From contig RCSZ01000004.1 in NCBI GenBank assembly GCA_014898425.1, positions 2,542,001 through 2,606,000 on the forward strand: a stretch of 64,000 nucleotides of DNA, written 5' to 3'. The position numbers and the translations under genes were made by a program. This DNA is from Botryotinia globosa (taxonomy: Eukaryota > Ascomycota > Leotiomycetes > Helotiales > Sclerotiniaceae). Of the stretch, positions 12,811 through 24,057 are shown in pieces. The notes below the pieces were generated by a model that worked only from the letters and a program-made list of their open reading frames with translations, was not told the origin of the DNA and did not search any database. Numbering within the stretch: position 1 is the first letter of the stretch; each line of letters begins with the position of its first letter.

Positions 12811-13702
12811 ATGCGCCTCTACCTACTTCCCATCTCCACACGGCGAACCCTTATTTACTGCCAGCGACTTAATGTTGCCACTACAAATGAGGTTTCCTTA
12901 CTAGATAAGACAACTACAAAGGCGAACAATCTTTGGAATAGTTGGGAGAAGAAGGAATCAGGATGGCAGAAGAAGGTGGTCGATTTCGGGAACAGGGCCC
13001 TGCAAAGAATACCATATGAGGAATGGGGTTTAAAATCGATTCCTCCCTTGTCTAAACGAAGGCGGGCAGAAGAATTGGGCGATGGAGAGAAAGTTGAGAT
13101 CTCATTTCCCTCAAATTTTCTTCCACAGGAAAACATTCCGAAAATCTTGCAAATACTTGGCACAGAGAGAAGACAACTTCACAAGACGAGGTTATGGGGT
13201 TCAATCATTGGAATGCCTTTAGTTGCTCCCTTTGCGCTTGTGCCGATGTAAGTACAGCTACACCCTCGTCGATAGTATGTGGCAGCTAATATCAATCAGT
13301 ATCCCAAATCTACCTTTCTTCTATCTATGCTTTCGTGCATTTAGCCATTGGAAAGCGCTAGCAGGGTCTAAACACATCGACTTCCTTTTGAAGGAAAATC
13401 TCATTGCACCAAAGCCATCCAAGATATTAGACGAGCTATATTTGAGGAACAGGATTCCGTCTCCTGACTCGAAAGGTGCGGCTGATACACTATCATCAAA
13501 TTCGAAAGTATCGGATGTTGAGACCATGCTACTTCATGCTTCTGACGGAAAGGAAATTGCCAAAGCATTAGACATACCAGAATTGCAAATGGAACTCGAT
13601 CGAGCAGTATGGCAAGTAGAAAAGGACCTGGAGGTCAAAAGGAAAATGAGGGAGGAAAAAGACCAACTGGCCTTGGCTAAGGAGGAGGCCAAGAAAAAAT
13701 AG
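12811..13702 (+). CDS. Mitochondrial K+/H+ exchange-related protein
   Basis: Two exons (12811-13247, 13300-13702) give 279 residues; the intron is 52 bp with a GTAAGT donor. The start MRLYLLPISTRRTLIYCQR is characteristic of the fungal Mit_KHE1 family (yeast YDL183C/Mrs7-related), whose members are linked to K+/H+ exchange across the inner mitochondrial membrane. A soluble stretch with a conserved basic region precedes two hydrophobic segments around residues 132-165, split by the intron. The C-terminus is a charged helix ending in Glu/Lys-rich coiled-coil-like sequence. The N-terminal region is basic and could act as a mitochondrial targeting signal. The neighbouring genes are the SRF1-like gene and the K+ channel. 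That grouping may be coincidental. Confidence 0.8.
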
Positions 13703-14297
13703 ACAGCTTGTTTTGTACATTCGTAATACAACCGAACGCAACATATTAGCATAGGACAGTCTAGATTATGGCTAACATAAGAGAAATGACGCATTGTAAG
13801 CATAGCGAGCGTATCACGCGCCCAACAATATAGAAATACCAGAGACTATTCACTACCCTTCAGAAGAAAATCGTACCATAAGATCCATTAATCGCCGATC
13901 AAGGCAATTAGTTTTCTGGGTTATCAATTTTGGCGATGGATAGACTTCTAGACCTTTACCTAATAGAGGAAGTACTAAAAGAACTAATTCCGAACTAAAA
14001 TATCTACCGACCAAGTAGATAAACCTGCCCATGCTGTGCTGTACTCAGCTGTGAATCATTCACATTACCCGACACTTTTTATATTCATTATTGTTGTCTA
14101 CGAGAAAATTTCTTCAATTATATCCAATTTCACTTTGGACCATTCAACAAATTTCCAACCTGACGTGCAGTCCCGATAAGAGATAAAAGCGGCATATATT
14201 TATATTCGATACAAGGATTAGCTCGATCTAATTTCACCTTGGGATTTTTTAAATATTATCGCGACCGATTACATCTCGATCAACGCGACTTAACAAC
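13703..14297. other. Intergenic spacer upstream of DUF3716 gene A
   Basis: About 0.6 kb holding the 3' end of the mitochondrial gene and the promoter of the next gene, which is on the same strand. Nothing else is recognised. Confidence 0.4.
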
Positions 14298-16167
14298 ATG
14301 CCCCCACGACGATCCCGAGACAGCGATACTATCGTTGTTGATAAAGATGGTGACGACGAGTGGGCAGCACCATCTTCACCTGAATCAATAGGATCTGATA
14401 TTGATTTCGCACCAAGAAACAAAATGGCGGCCGTTAGTCCTCAAACCCTCGAGTCGCCTGAGCCAGAGCTGGCCGACGAACCTTCGATCGCGACGCCCAG
14501 TTCGGCATCTAAACGATACAGCCCCAGCACACCTCCGAAGTATTTGAATCAAATTTCATTCAGAGATCCAAACTCATCAACAATGGAGGAAAGATTGCAA
14601 ATGATGCCTGCAAAACGTTCTTTGCCTTGGAGGGAAGGAGTCGAAGCGGGCTCTGAGATCGAGACTGGAGGAGATTCCCGTAGGAAACAAATTAGATTTG
14701 GCTGTTTACTTGCGACTCGAGGAAATGTAGTTGAGGATCCTTGCCTCTCATGTGCCAATGCTCGGGGAAAGTTCACCTTATGTATCGCGCTGCCAGGATT
14801 TTTCAAGGGAGCATGCGCTAGCTGTCAGTTAAGTGGCAGACCAAATCGTTGCAGCATCAAGACTAATGAAGAGAGTAAGTTTTTCTGTGCGAGAAATTAA
14901 CATCAATAACTAATGGCATACCAATGTAGTCGAACCCGATGAATTTACTGCAGAAGACGGAATTCGCGTAACTCCAGAACCTGAATCCTCAAGTGCACGG
15001 AGAGCATCAGCAAAGAATGCTGTCAAAGAGACGCCAGATAGATCTAGTACCAAAAAGAAAGCTGAAGAAAGCAATCATTCTGGTCCGCCAGCAAAGAAAG
15101 CCCGTGTCGAAGAACCCGTAAAGCCAATTCAAACGGGATGGCAGGAACCTCCTGTAGTAGACACAGGTTTGGGATCTACAAAGACGCGCGGAGGACGACC
15201 ACCTCGTTCATCTTTAAACTCATGGGCACCTGTCAATTCTCCAAATATGGCTACGCGCAACTCGTCCACACCCAATACTCGAAATGGTGGTTTACGCAAG
15301 TCTGTTGGCAAATCTGCTGAGAAGGAATCGAGCGTCAAGGAACCAACCAGGAAACCAAGCAATACTCCAAGTGCAAGCACTCCCCAGTCAGCTCCAAGTA
15401 GACCGGCATCTACAACTTGGGCTTCTGTCAACCAAACTCAAGCAGGATCCCAACCTACATTTCCAAATCTACCTAGACCACAAATTCCAAAACCACAACA
15501 TGAGCAATCCAAGCCAGAGCAACAACAAGACAAACCAGACCCGAAGCAAGCCAAACCACCACAACCTCAAGCTCAAGCTCAACAACAGCAACCGCCTCAA
15601 ACTAGACTACAGCAACATCAAGCTCAAGTACAACAACAGCAGATTCAGGCACAAGTCCAGCAACAGCAACAGGCGCAATACCAATCTCCATTTCCACCTC
15701 CACCTCCACCTCCACCTCCAGTCCAACATCAACCTCAACCCCTACCCCAACACCAACCTCTACCCCAGCACCAGCCTCAACCTCAACCCCTACCCCAACA
15801 CCAACCTCTACCCCAGCACCAGCCTCAACCTCAACTACCTCATCCGCAATTTCAAGTTCAACCTAATCACAGTCCCAGCGTCTTTGCAGGTCAGCAACAA
15901 GTCATCATGAGTAATGGATCAACTATATCGCAACCCCCACCCCAGAAAGCGGGCAACAAACGTCAACAACGAGAATACCAACCAACTTTTGTTACTACCC
16001 CAAATGGACTAAGTTTTGCCGCGGCTCCACTCATAGAAACTTTGCCAAAGCGAAAGCAATTACAGCTAATGGGAATTATCAGTGGCCTTCAAGGAGGTAT
16101 TGATAATATTCAGAGAGAGCTTAATACGTTGAAGAAAACACTTGGTGTGGAGGATGATGATAATTGA
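14298..16167 (+). CDS. DUF3716 six-cysteine protein, paralogue A (Q/P-rich)
   Basis: Two exons (14298-14874, 14930-16167) give 604 residues; the intron is 55 bp with a GTAAGT donor and a CTAAT branch site. The N-terminus is acidic. A short motif, LPWRE, lies near residue 109. Then comes a cysteine domain (about residues 137-190) starting at LATRG with the order C-x2-C-x9-C-x10-C-x2-C-x8-C. Past the intron are basic KKKA and PAKKAR clusters and TRGGRPPR, which resembles an AT-hook. A long Gln/Pro-rich region follows and contains a perfect 16-residue tandem duplication. The protein ends in a predicted amphipathic helix (about 565-600). The cysteine order recalls Zn2Cys6 clusters but with longer loops and no obvious basic DNA-contacting residues; zinc binding and nuclear location are inferences. 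The function is unknown. It sits directly upstream of its paralogue on the same strand. Confidence 0.85.
15733..15828 (+). repeat. 48-bp in-frame tandem duplication (16 residues)
   Basis: Two essentially identical 48-bp copies encode a Pro/Gln/His/Leu unit built on LPQHQ. The duplication preserves the reading frame of DUF3716 gene A. Boundaries are approximate to a few bases. Confidence 0.8.
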
Positions 16168-16829
16168 TACGTTGCTTCGATGATATTCTGAAATTCACAA
16201 GCATGACGGCATGAGCGTACATAAATCTTGTAAACTAGCCTATATCAGACCTAATAGCAATAAAAATGCGTGAATCTAGAAGTCATACTTGCTTATAATC
16301 TTACGATGTTACACGTGATTCAAATGATACAGTAATCAAAATATGATATCTACAGTGATATGAAAAGGGTTCAAAATGAACTCTAATTGCACATCGTAGG
16401 AGATCAGCTAATTTGGTGAAGAAACTCTTCATAAGCGAAAACATGCGAGCGTTCAAGCTGTGCCCTGAAGTCAAAATATTAAATCACCTTCAAGTATAAG
16501 TACCTAGGTAGCTTTAACAAATAAAATCGAATTAAAGGTATTTCTCTGTTCACTCTTTATGGGATCCTGTATTGTTGGAAAGGAATTGTGGAATCGATTT
16601 CACGATGATGCTTTACATCTAATTCACAATTTTGTCTAGTGACCCTTTGCCGAGTCAGTCTGTTAGATGTACGGTTCCGGAGGCTACGCACACCGATAAG
16701 AGCAAAATTTAAGGTTATCGCTTAGGCCTAACCACCTCAAGCTAGACCAATCACTTACTTAGCTCTGCACATAACAAAATCTCTCGCTGTCAAGTCCCGC
16801 CGACCAGCTAATAAACCACATCATATAAA
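16168..16829. other. Spacer between the two DUF3716 paralogues
   Basis: About 0.66 kb between tandem paralogues. One ACCTAGGT palindrome lies at 16502-16509. No gene is seen on either strand. Confidence 0.45.
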
Positions 16830-18304
16830 ATGGAACTTCGCGACCGAGGTAACGCATCTGCCAAAACAAGATATTCTGCCAACGGACCAGGACTCTGGAC
16901 GCGACAGACTGCCGACAACGCGCCAACTCCTGAATCGTGTAATCGTTCTGAAGCAAATTCAACTTCGCCGTCACCAGAAAGAAAACCAAAACGAAAAAGA
17001 GAAGAAAGAAATATGCGCCCCAGGAGACATAGGGCGCCTTCGTCCAGAATGGATATGACGGATGATATAGAAATGAGTGAGACGCCAGAAATAGGTCCAG
17101 GACAAAAATACACACAGAACGGACGATCGCCAGAAAGTCGGGACGAAGAAAGAGTCAATGGACGAGAGTCAAGCCACGGAGATATCTCTACCGACGATGC
17201 AAACGACAAGTACTACTCATTTGGCAGTCATAGAAACGAGCCGACTTTTCTCGATCGCATCAAGGTTCTACCCGAAATGCGCGATCTACCATGGCGCGAA
17301 GACCAGGAATTACCACCGGAAAGATCGACCGAGAGTCCACGCGTTCAGCAGAGAGGTGCGTGTATGGTAGCCACCAGGGGAAGAATAATGGCAAACCCAT
17401 GTTCGCATTGTAAACAGGGCTATGGACGATTCTCTCACTGTATTGTGTTGGAAGAATGGTTTCAAGGAGCTTGCGCGACTTGTATTTTCACAAGTAAAGG
17501 GAATAAATGCAGTTTGAGAATAAAAAATCTGGGTATCTACATCCTCTGCTTTATGATCCTGTATGGTGAGAATGCTTTTACTGACTCCTGGATTTCGTAA
17601 TTGTAGGGAATCAAGATGCCAGAGCTTTAAGATATGCGGAAAAAATCGACCCCTCCACCAAGCGAAAGCGATCCGAATTTGAAAAACCAATGTTTGAAGA
17701 GGAGAGTAGCATATTCAGTAAATTCAATTCACCAGGTCATTATGTCAGTCCATACCCACCTCTTCCGTCTATACCACGACCACCATTAAGGACCCCCGGA
17801 TTGAAGGAAGCTCAAGAAGCAGAATTGGATTCTATGTTGCAAGCTCAAATTGCCCGCGAACTCGATCAAGGAAATATAGATGAAGGGGAGCCAGGTGCAA
17901 ATGGGCAACAGTCACGAACAACTCCAATTGTACTGCATCGACCACGATTCTACGAAACCCCTGCGATTAAACAAGTCATGCAACAGGGAGGTCCACCTCT
18001 TCAGAATAATCAATTCACCCAGCCCTTACCGATACACAATTTTCCCAATAATCAAATTGTTCAATATCCTATCCCAGCCGACGGTTCTATGATGAAAGAA
18101 CGATCTCTCATCGACGATACTCCGAAGAGTACGCAAAAACAACTATTTACTGTTCTGAGCGGAGTGGCAGGAGGACTCCAACAACTACAAAAGGAATTGA
18201 ATTCGTTGAAGTCGGTTCTGGGATGGGATAATGAAGATGATGAACAAGAAGTCGTTCGTCAACAAAACTCATTGTCGCACAAAGATTCTCGATATGGTCC
18301 TTGA
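16830..18304 (+). CDS. DUF3716 six-cysteine protein, paralogue B
   Basis: Two exons (16830-17532, 17607-18304) give 466 residues; the 74-bp intron uses a GTATCT donor. A second possible donor about 43 bp downstream would retain a hydrophobic insert and leave a 41-bp intron; I judge it less likely. The N-terminal third is charged with Arg/Lys/Glu-rich low complexity. LPWRE (near residue 153) precedes a cysteine domain (about 172-230) with the same C-x2-C-x9-C-x10-C-x2-C-x8-C spacing and a VATRG lead-in as in paralogue A. The intron sits at the same place, just after the sixth cysteine. The protein ends in a helix whose residues match the paralogue A tail (SGVAGGLQQLQKELNSLK against SGLQGGIDNIQRELNTLK). 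It lacks the long Q/P tract and the AT-hook-like segment. The function is unknown. Confidence 0.85.
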
Positions 18305-18872
18305 GCTACTATACTTGACACGAGAAGAGCTAGCTGGAGATTATTAAATAGTTGGCTGTCTACAAGACCCATCCATATATGTAGGGATATTATACGGGGA
18401 AATCAACCACGTTATTTGTCAGACTTAACTGAGCGGATTTGCGTCTTCTGGAGAGAGGTTGACGGGTTTTCGCCGAATTTACTGAACTCGAAATTCAATG
18501 GTTGGGCATAATGATTATGAATTGGCTTTTCGTCTTGAGAGTATTGGAGGGAAAGGAAGAAAGAAAAAAGTTGATGAATAAATTACTCGTGAACAGGGGA
18601 TTGAATTTACTGGTTTGGTTCTATATCGATATTACTCGAAAATGGAATTGGATGAAAGAAATGGAATGAATGGATGAGAGGTCTGGAATTCAAGACACGA
18701 GAAGTAATGAACTTGAAGAGAGTGGGGCTCGTGGGAACACAATTGATTGATTGATTGATTGATGGACACAGCAGCTTCGGAATGAAGAAGAGAAGAGGAT
18801 GACATTAGATGTATGTACTACGTGTATACTGTATGAAGTTTCGATAGGCGAACGAGTGAGCGAGCGAGGGAG

Positions 18873-18904
18873 GGATTACGGATTACGGATTACGGATTAC
18901 GGAT
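18873..18904. repeat. 7-bp tandem repeat GGATTAC x4
   Basis: Four exact copies plus a partial fifth. It is flanked by GCGAGCGAG-like sequence on the left and an ATCTGGAA triplet of units on the right. Confidence 0.85.
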
Positions 18905-19050
18905 CATGAAGTATGACAATCTGGAAATCTGGAAATCTGGATTGGAGGAATGGACGCATAGATGATATTCGTGAAGTGGTTAGCGAGAGCATGCAGATAT
19001 GCAATATGCATCTCCATGGATTAAGCATTCTCAGGTGTGCGGACATTAGA

Positions 19051-19185
19051 TGTCTATGTCTATGTCTATGTATATGCATCTGTCTATGTATATGCATCTG
19101 TCTATGTATATGCATCTGTCTATATCTATGTCTATGTATATGCATCTGTCTATGTCTATGTCTATGTCCATGCATCTGTCTGTGT
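19051..19185. repeat. Higher-order TCTATG/TATGCATCTG minisatellite
   Basis: Hexamer TCTATG units alternate with a TATATGCATCTG unit, forming an 18-bp higher-order period repeated several times. Both strands stay open as reading frames for that reason only, so those frames are not genes. Confidence 0.8.
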
Positions 19186-20539
19186 GAGCGAGCTAGAGAG
19201 AGCAATCAAAAAGTAAAATGCTATTGTTGAAGTTTATATTCGCTATGTGATTGTGAATGTGATTGTGAATGTGATGGTGAATGTGATGGTGATTGTGATG
19301 AGCTCTGTACGTATGTTTATGTTTATTTACGTGTGTTTAAGTGTGTTTAAGTATAGTTGTTGTTTTTATTGATGATATATAACGATATTTACCTAGATAT
19401 ATATCTATCTATCTAGTATAGGTATTCAAGAAGATTACCTACTATTTATTGTGTGGAAAGTATGAAAAATGTGAAAATATGAAAATACGAATGAAATAAA
19501 TATATGCATGTGTATATATGTATGTGTATGTGTATGTATGTATGTGTATGTATATGTATATGTATATGTATGTGTGTATAGAGTTGGAGTTTATCCTTTG
19601 GCACTTGCAGTTACTTGCACTGGTGAGTGCAGGTACAAGGACTAAAAGTACGAGATCAGGACTAGCTAAGTAGTTTACTATGAGGTGCTTTTCATTCGTT
19701 TCGTTTCGTTTCGTTATCTTGCTTTCTTTTTATTTCTTCGTCTTCATCATCATCATCATCATCTTCTTCTTCTTCTTCTTCTTCTTCTTCTTCCTCCCTC
19801 CTCCTCCTCCTCCTCCTCTTCTTTGACTTCTATAGTCTACTGTCGTTTTCACTTCATCTCGATCATCACTGTCGCTTTCGCGTATATATTTCTGGTGCTT
19901 GATCATCAGTAATCAATACGATAGATAGTTCTAATTGATATCGTCTCACCCGTTTCCATTACTACAAATAAATACCGGATTCTCTCTTTCTTTCTTTTCT
20001 TCTTTCGTTGAAGTCCCGATAACCTTAAACTTGATCTTCAATTCTGGGGAACTTCTCCACCAACAGCTCTCATCCGTCACCTAGGTACTCCACATTCCAA
20101 ACCTCGATGCGATAAAAATATTGGAGTACATGATAACCAATTCCGGACAGCGACACCTAGAATTCTCGGAAACTCCTTTGTCGTTTTCGGAAATCGTCTA
20201 TCGATTTATATTTATAGATATATTCGAATCCAAAACGTCACGCTCTTGGCAGATTGCTTTTAGGTTGCGTGGTTGTCTCTATCGCCGAATTCGCAATGCG
20301 ATTTTGAATCTGAGGGTTGGGTTACATGAGTGATATGGCTGGTTATTCGCTATTTTATGTATGAATAATTTCTTGAGGAAATCTCTGCTGGAAATTTGAA
20401 TCTTATATGGATTTTATGAGGTATATTGTGTTTGGTTTGGTTTGACTGAATTTCACTCGAGGAGAGAGAGATAATATATTTGGAGATTTGGTATCTGATA
20501 TCTGGTTCAACAAATCAAGTGAGAGCAACTCCACGCACA

Positions 20540-23428
20540 ATGTCGCCATTACGAAAAGTTTCTCCTCCTGCAAAGGTTGAGATGCGCAATTCTCAACAAC
20601 CTCTTATGGAAATGATTCAAGCTGGACGTTCAAATGTGTCGTTAGCAATAGATATCAATGCGGGCCCATCGAACTCACCTAGTTCTACTACAGATATTGT
20701 CAGACCGGATTCGCGAAGACTTTCGAATACTCCGCCAATGGAACGTCGTATGTCTAATTTAAGTATGAATCGAAAATCATATTTGCCAGTTGTACCATCT
20801 CCTCTTAATCCTTCGGCTTCATCAACAACAGTTAATAGTAGTGACGAAACAAAAAGTGGTTTAGTGGGTGGTACGATTTCACCTGCAGGTTCTTCTTCTG
20901 GAGATTTACCTCTTCCCACATCCACAGATTCGAGTGGAAATACACCAAATAATGGAAAGACAAATAAGAGAGGAAAGGGTCTTAGTTCTCCGCAACAACT
21001 TCTTAGACGAAAATCTGAACTGGTAGGAATCGGTTTACAGATTGGAGATTCATCACGATCGGGTACCCCAAGAGGATTAAAGGATCTCGGCCATGATTAC
21101 TCTCGCTACCCCAATTCCCGCACACCATCTTCATACGGTTCGGAACTAAGTGCACCTCGCCCACTTTTTATATCTGAAGCATCTACATCATCAGACTCCT
21201 TATCTTCTTCTATGTTCCGAAATCCCTTTCGCGATTCCAGCGCCGCTCTCATTGACAATCCTGAAAAATGGAATTATCCCGACGACCGCGTAGCAGCATT
21301 CCATCCCTATTTCGGAGGTGAAAAGGGATTTATACTATATGATGATGAAATTGAAGATGATGATAATCTTCACATGCCGAATGAAAATGATGATCGGGAT
21401 TTCAAACCTACGTTTCATGAGTGGATGGAAAAGAAAAGTTTGATAAATGCTATTGGGGGCATTTTTATGGTTATTGGATTACTTTGTGTTTTTATCTTGT
21501 TGCCGGTGTTGACTTTCACGACGAGGGTTTGGGGGACGGGGGGAGGAGGCGGTGGGAATTATGTGGATTATGGACCGGCGTGGGCGCATGTTAATAATGT
21601 TAGTTTGATCTTTTTTTCACTTGCCTTTTGTCTTCTCTCTCAATCTGTACCCTTTCTCCCTATTCTCTCATTCTAACTCCCGCAACAGAGAACTTATCCC
21701 CTCCTGCGCAATGTTCGCACAACCCTAATCGATCCCGACACACCTCAAGCTTCGAGAACTAGAAGATCAACATTTAATGGAGAAACTCTCAATCTAGTTT
21801 TCTCGGATGAATTTAATAACAATAATCGAACCTTTTATCCCGGAGATGATCCTTTTTGGACGGCGCCGAATATTTGGTATGGGGCTACGCAGGACATGGA
21901 GTGGTATGGTGAGTTTCTGAGGTTTTCTTCTTGTTTGGGATGGAGATGAGGATGGTGATTATGGGAGAAGATGGTTTGAGTGTTGGATTTTGAGATTTGG
22001 CGAAAATCAAGGGGCAGAGAGGAGCCGAGAGAAGAGCCGAGAAAGTGAAGGTGGAATTAAGGTTGTGGGGTTCTTGGCATGCATGATGAGCAAGTCAGAT
22101 TTGGTTTCCATGTTTCAGCAATGATCCATGCCGTTCTAGACTTCGTACTTGGAAAATGCTATTCACTGCCCATATGCTAATACTCATATAGATCCCGTAG
22201 CCGTCACAACCGGAGGTGGCACTCTCCAATTACACATGGATGCTTTTGCAAACCATAACCTCGGATATCAATCCGGTATGCTTAACTCTTGGAACCAACT
22301 TTGTTTCAAAGGCGGTATTCTCGAGGTGTCTATCTCTCTTCCAGGCCCCTCCGCAGTTCCTGGTCTCTGGCCCGGTGTCTGGTCTATGGGTAACTTGGGT
22401 CGTCCAGGCTACACAGCTACCACTGAAGGCGTATGGCCTTACACCTACAACTCCTGCGATTACGGCATTACCCCCAACCAAAGTTCTCCCGATGGACTGT
22501 CCGAGCTCCCAGGTCAAAAACTCAATTCCTGCACATGCAAAGGCCAAGATCATCCCACCCCCGGAACCGGTCGCGGAGCCCCAGAAATCGACGTCCTCGA
22601 AGGAAGCGTCGATCCCAATAATCGCATCGGAGTCGTCACACAGTCGTTCCAAGTCGCTCCTTTTGATGTCTTCTATCGACCCAACCATGCATTCCTCCAA
22701 ATTCCCAACTACAACACCACAAACATGAACTCATACTGCGGCGGTCCTTTCCAACAAGCCATCTCCGGCACCACCCTCCTCAACAACGACTGGTACGACG
22801 GCCTCCAGTACCAAAAATACGCATTCGAATACACCCCCGGCGTCTCCTCCACGGGCAAAATCGCCTGGTTCGTCGGCGACGACCAAACCTTCATGATGGA
22901 CGGCCGCGCCATCGGCCAAAATGGAAATGTCGCACAGCGACTCGTGAGCGAAGAACCCATGAGCGTCATTCTCAATCTGGGCATCAGCGGCTCCTGGAGT
23001 CAGATTCTGCTCGGCGATCTGCGCTTTCCAACAACCATGCACGTGGATTATGTGAGAATCTATCAGCGCGAGGGCATGGAGAGCGTCACATGCGATCCGG
23101 AAGGCTGGGAGACGACGGAGTATATTGCGAAACATCCGGTGGCGTATCGGAATGCGAATTTGACGGTACGTCTTTTTTTGTGGGGGGAGGGGGGGGGTTG
23201 AAATTCCCCTCTCTCCTTCTCTTCCTTTCCCCTCCCCTTTTCCAAGCATGAATACACATACAATATACACACCAACAACCCCAAACTGTCCACAACACCC
23301 CTATAAATAAATCACTACAATACACAAAACAAAACGAAAGAGAAAGAAACACCCAGCTAACAACCCAATAGGCATGGAACCAAACAGGCTACGAATGGCC
23401 TACCAATTCATTGATGAATGATTGTTAA
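20540..23428 (+). CDS. KRE6: Kre6/Skn1-type beta-1,6-glucan synthesis protein (GH16)
   Basis: Four exons (20540-21598, 21689-21908, 22192-23165, 23372-23428) give 769 residues. The introns are 90, 283 and 206 bp, so two are long for this window; the last coding exon is 57 bp. The N-terminal 300 residues are Ser/Pro-rich and cytosolic in type. One membrane anchor (about residues 313-336, after SLINAIGG) makes it a type II membrane protein. The lumenal part is a GH16-like domain with the signature EIDVLEG, whose two Glu residues are the catalytic pair in active members. Kre6/Skn1 proteins act in the ER/Golgi/plasma-membrane path to make beta-1,6-glucan for the wall. The frame is open to 20480 but the first ATG is at 20540. 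The family call is strong; Kre6 and Skn1 cannot be separated here. Confidence 0.92.
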
Positions 23429-24057
23429 TTTTCAACCTTATTGTAATTATATAATTACCTAATTGATTAATACGTACATACAAGCGATTTCAACAAAGCG
23501 AAGGGAGGGGAAGTGAAGTGAAGTGAAGTGAAATGGTTACTTGATGCTGATATATACACACATTATCATCTTCATCACCATCATATATATTCAACACTAA
23601 ACTCAATTGACTTAACAACATATCATATCATTCCATTTCGTTCAATGCAAAAGAACACTAGAATATAATCTAGAAATCTACTTTCCATTTCATACCAAGC
23701 CATGCCGTGCCATTATATTTCATTTTCCTTCATTCCCCATACAATATCCCCATTCATCCATCGCATTGCAAAACTTTTCTTTCCCATCACTCATTCTCAT
23801 CATTCCATATCCATCATACAACGCATAGTGTAATTGATCAACCAGACATATACGAATGATATCAATCCGCTCCCAGCAGAAAAAAAAGAGCAAATCAAAC
23901 TGACTAGCTGGCTCAAGCTCAACGTGAGTAAACTCCTTGAATCGCAAGCCAGGTTATGAAATAGAAGAGAAGAAAACAAAGGCATAAACACCAGACCTCC
24001 CTAAAACCATGCGAAGAAAAAATATCTGTTAACTGATAATCGGTAAATCAAGTAAAT
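23429..24057. other. Intergenic spacer between convergent genes
   Basis: About 0.6 kb between the stop codons of the Kre6-like gene and the isopropylmalate dehydratase. A short GAAGT array lies near 23513-23531. No gene is seen. Confidence 0.5.

Larger units (their letters stand above)
18305..20539. other. Minisatellite-rich intergenic region
   Basis: About 2.2 kb without a credible gene. It holds GGATTAC x4 (18873-18900), an 18-bp TCTATGTATATGCATCTG family (about 19051-19185), GTGATTGTGAAT units (about 19247-19300), TGTA-rich sequence (about 19500-19580), and TCA/CTT trinucleotide runs (about 19743-19815). An ACCTAGGT palindrome is at 20079-20086. The right end should include the promoter of the Kre6-like gene. 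Confidence 0.6.

Noticed and set aside
15284..15910. Asn/His/Leu-rich frame overlapping DUF3716 gene A
   Set aside because: It is a frame-shifted reading of the Q/P repeat and stays open because of its triplet bias.
17573..17606. Alternative shorter 41-bp intron in paralogue B
   Set aside because: It would insert a hydrophobic segment absent from paralogue A right after the sixth cysteine, and is below the usual intron size.
18897..19230. Long frames on both strands in the TCTATG minisatellite
   Set aside because: A repeat without stop codons gives open frames in both directions; proteins would be pure low complexity.
22230..22700. Minus-strand frame within the GH16 exon
   Set aside because: Shadow of the coding strand; the plus frame carries the catalytic motif.
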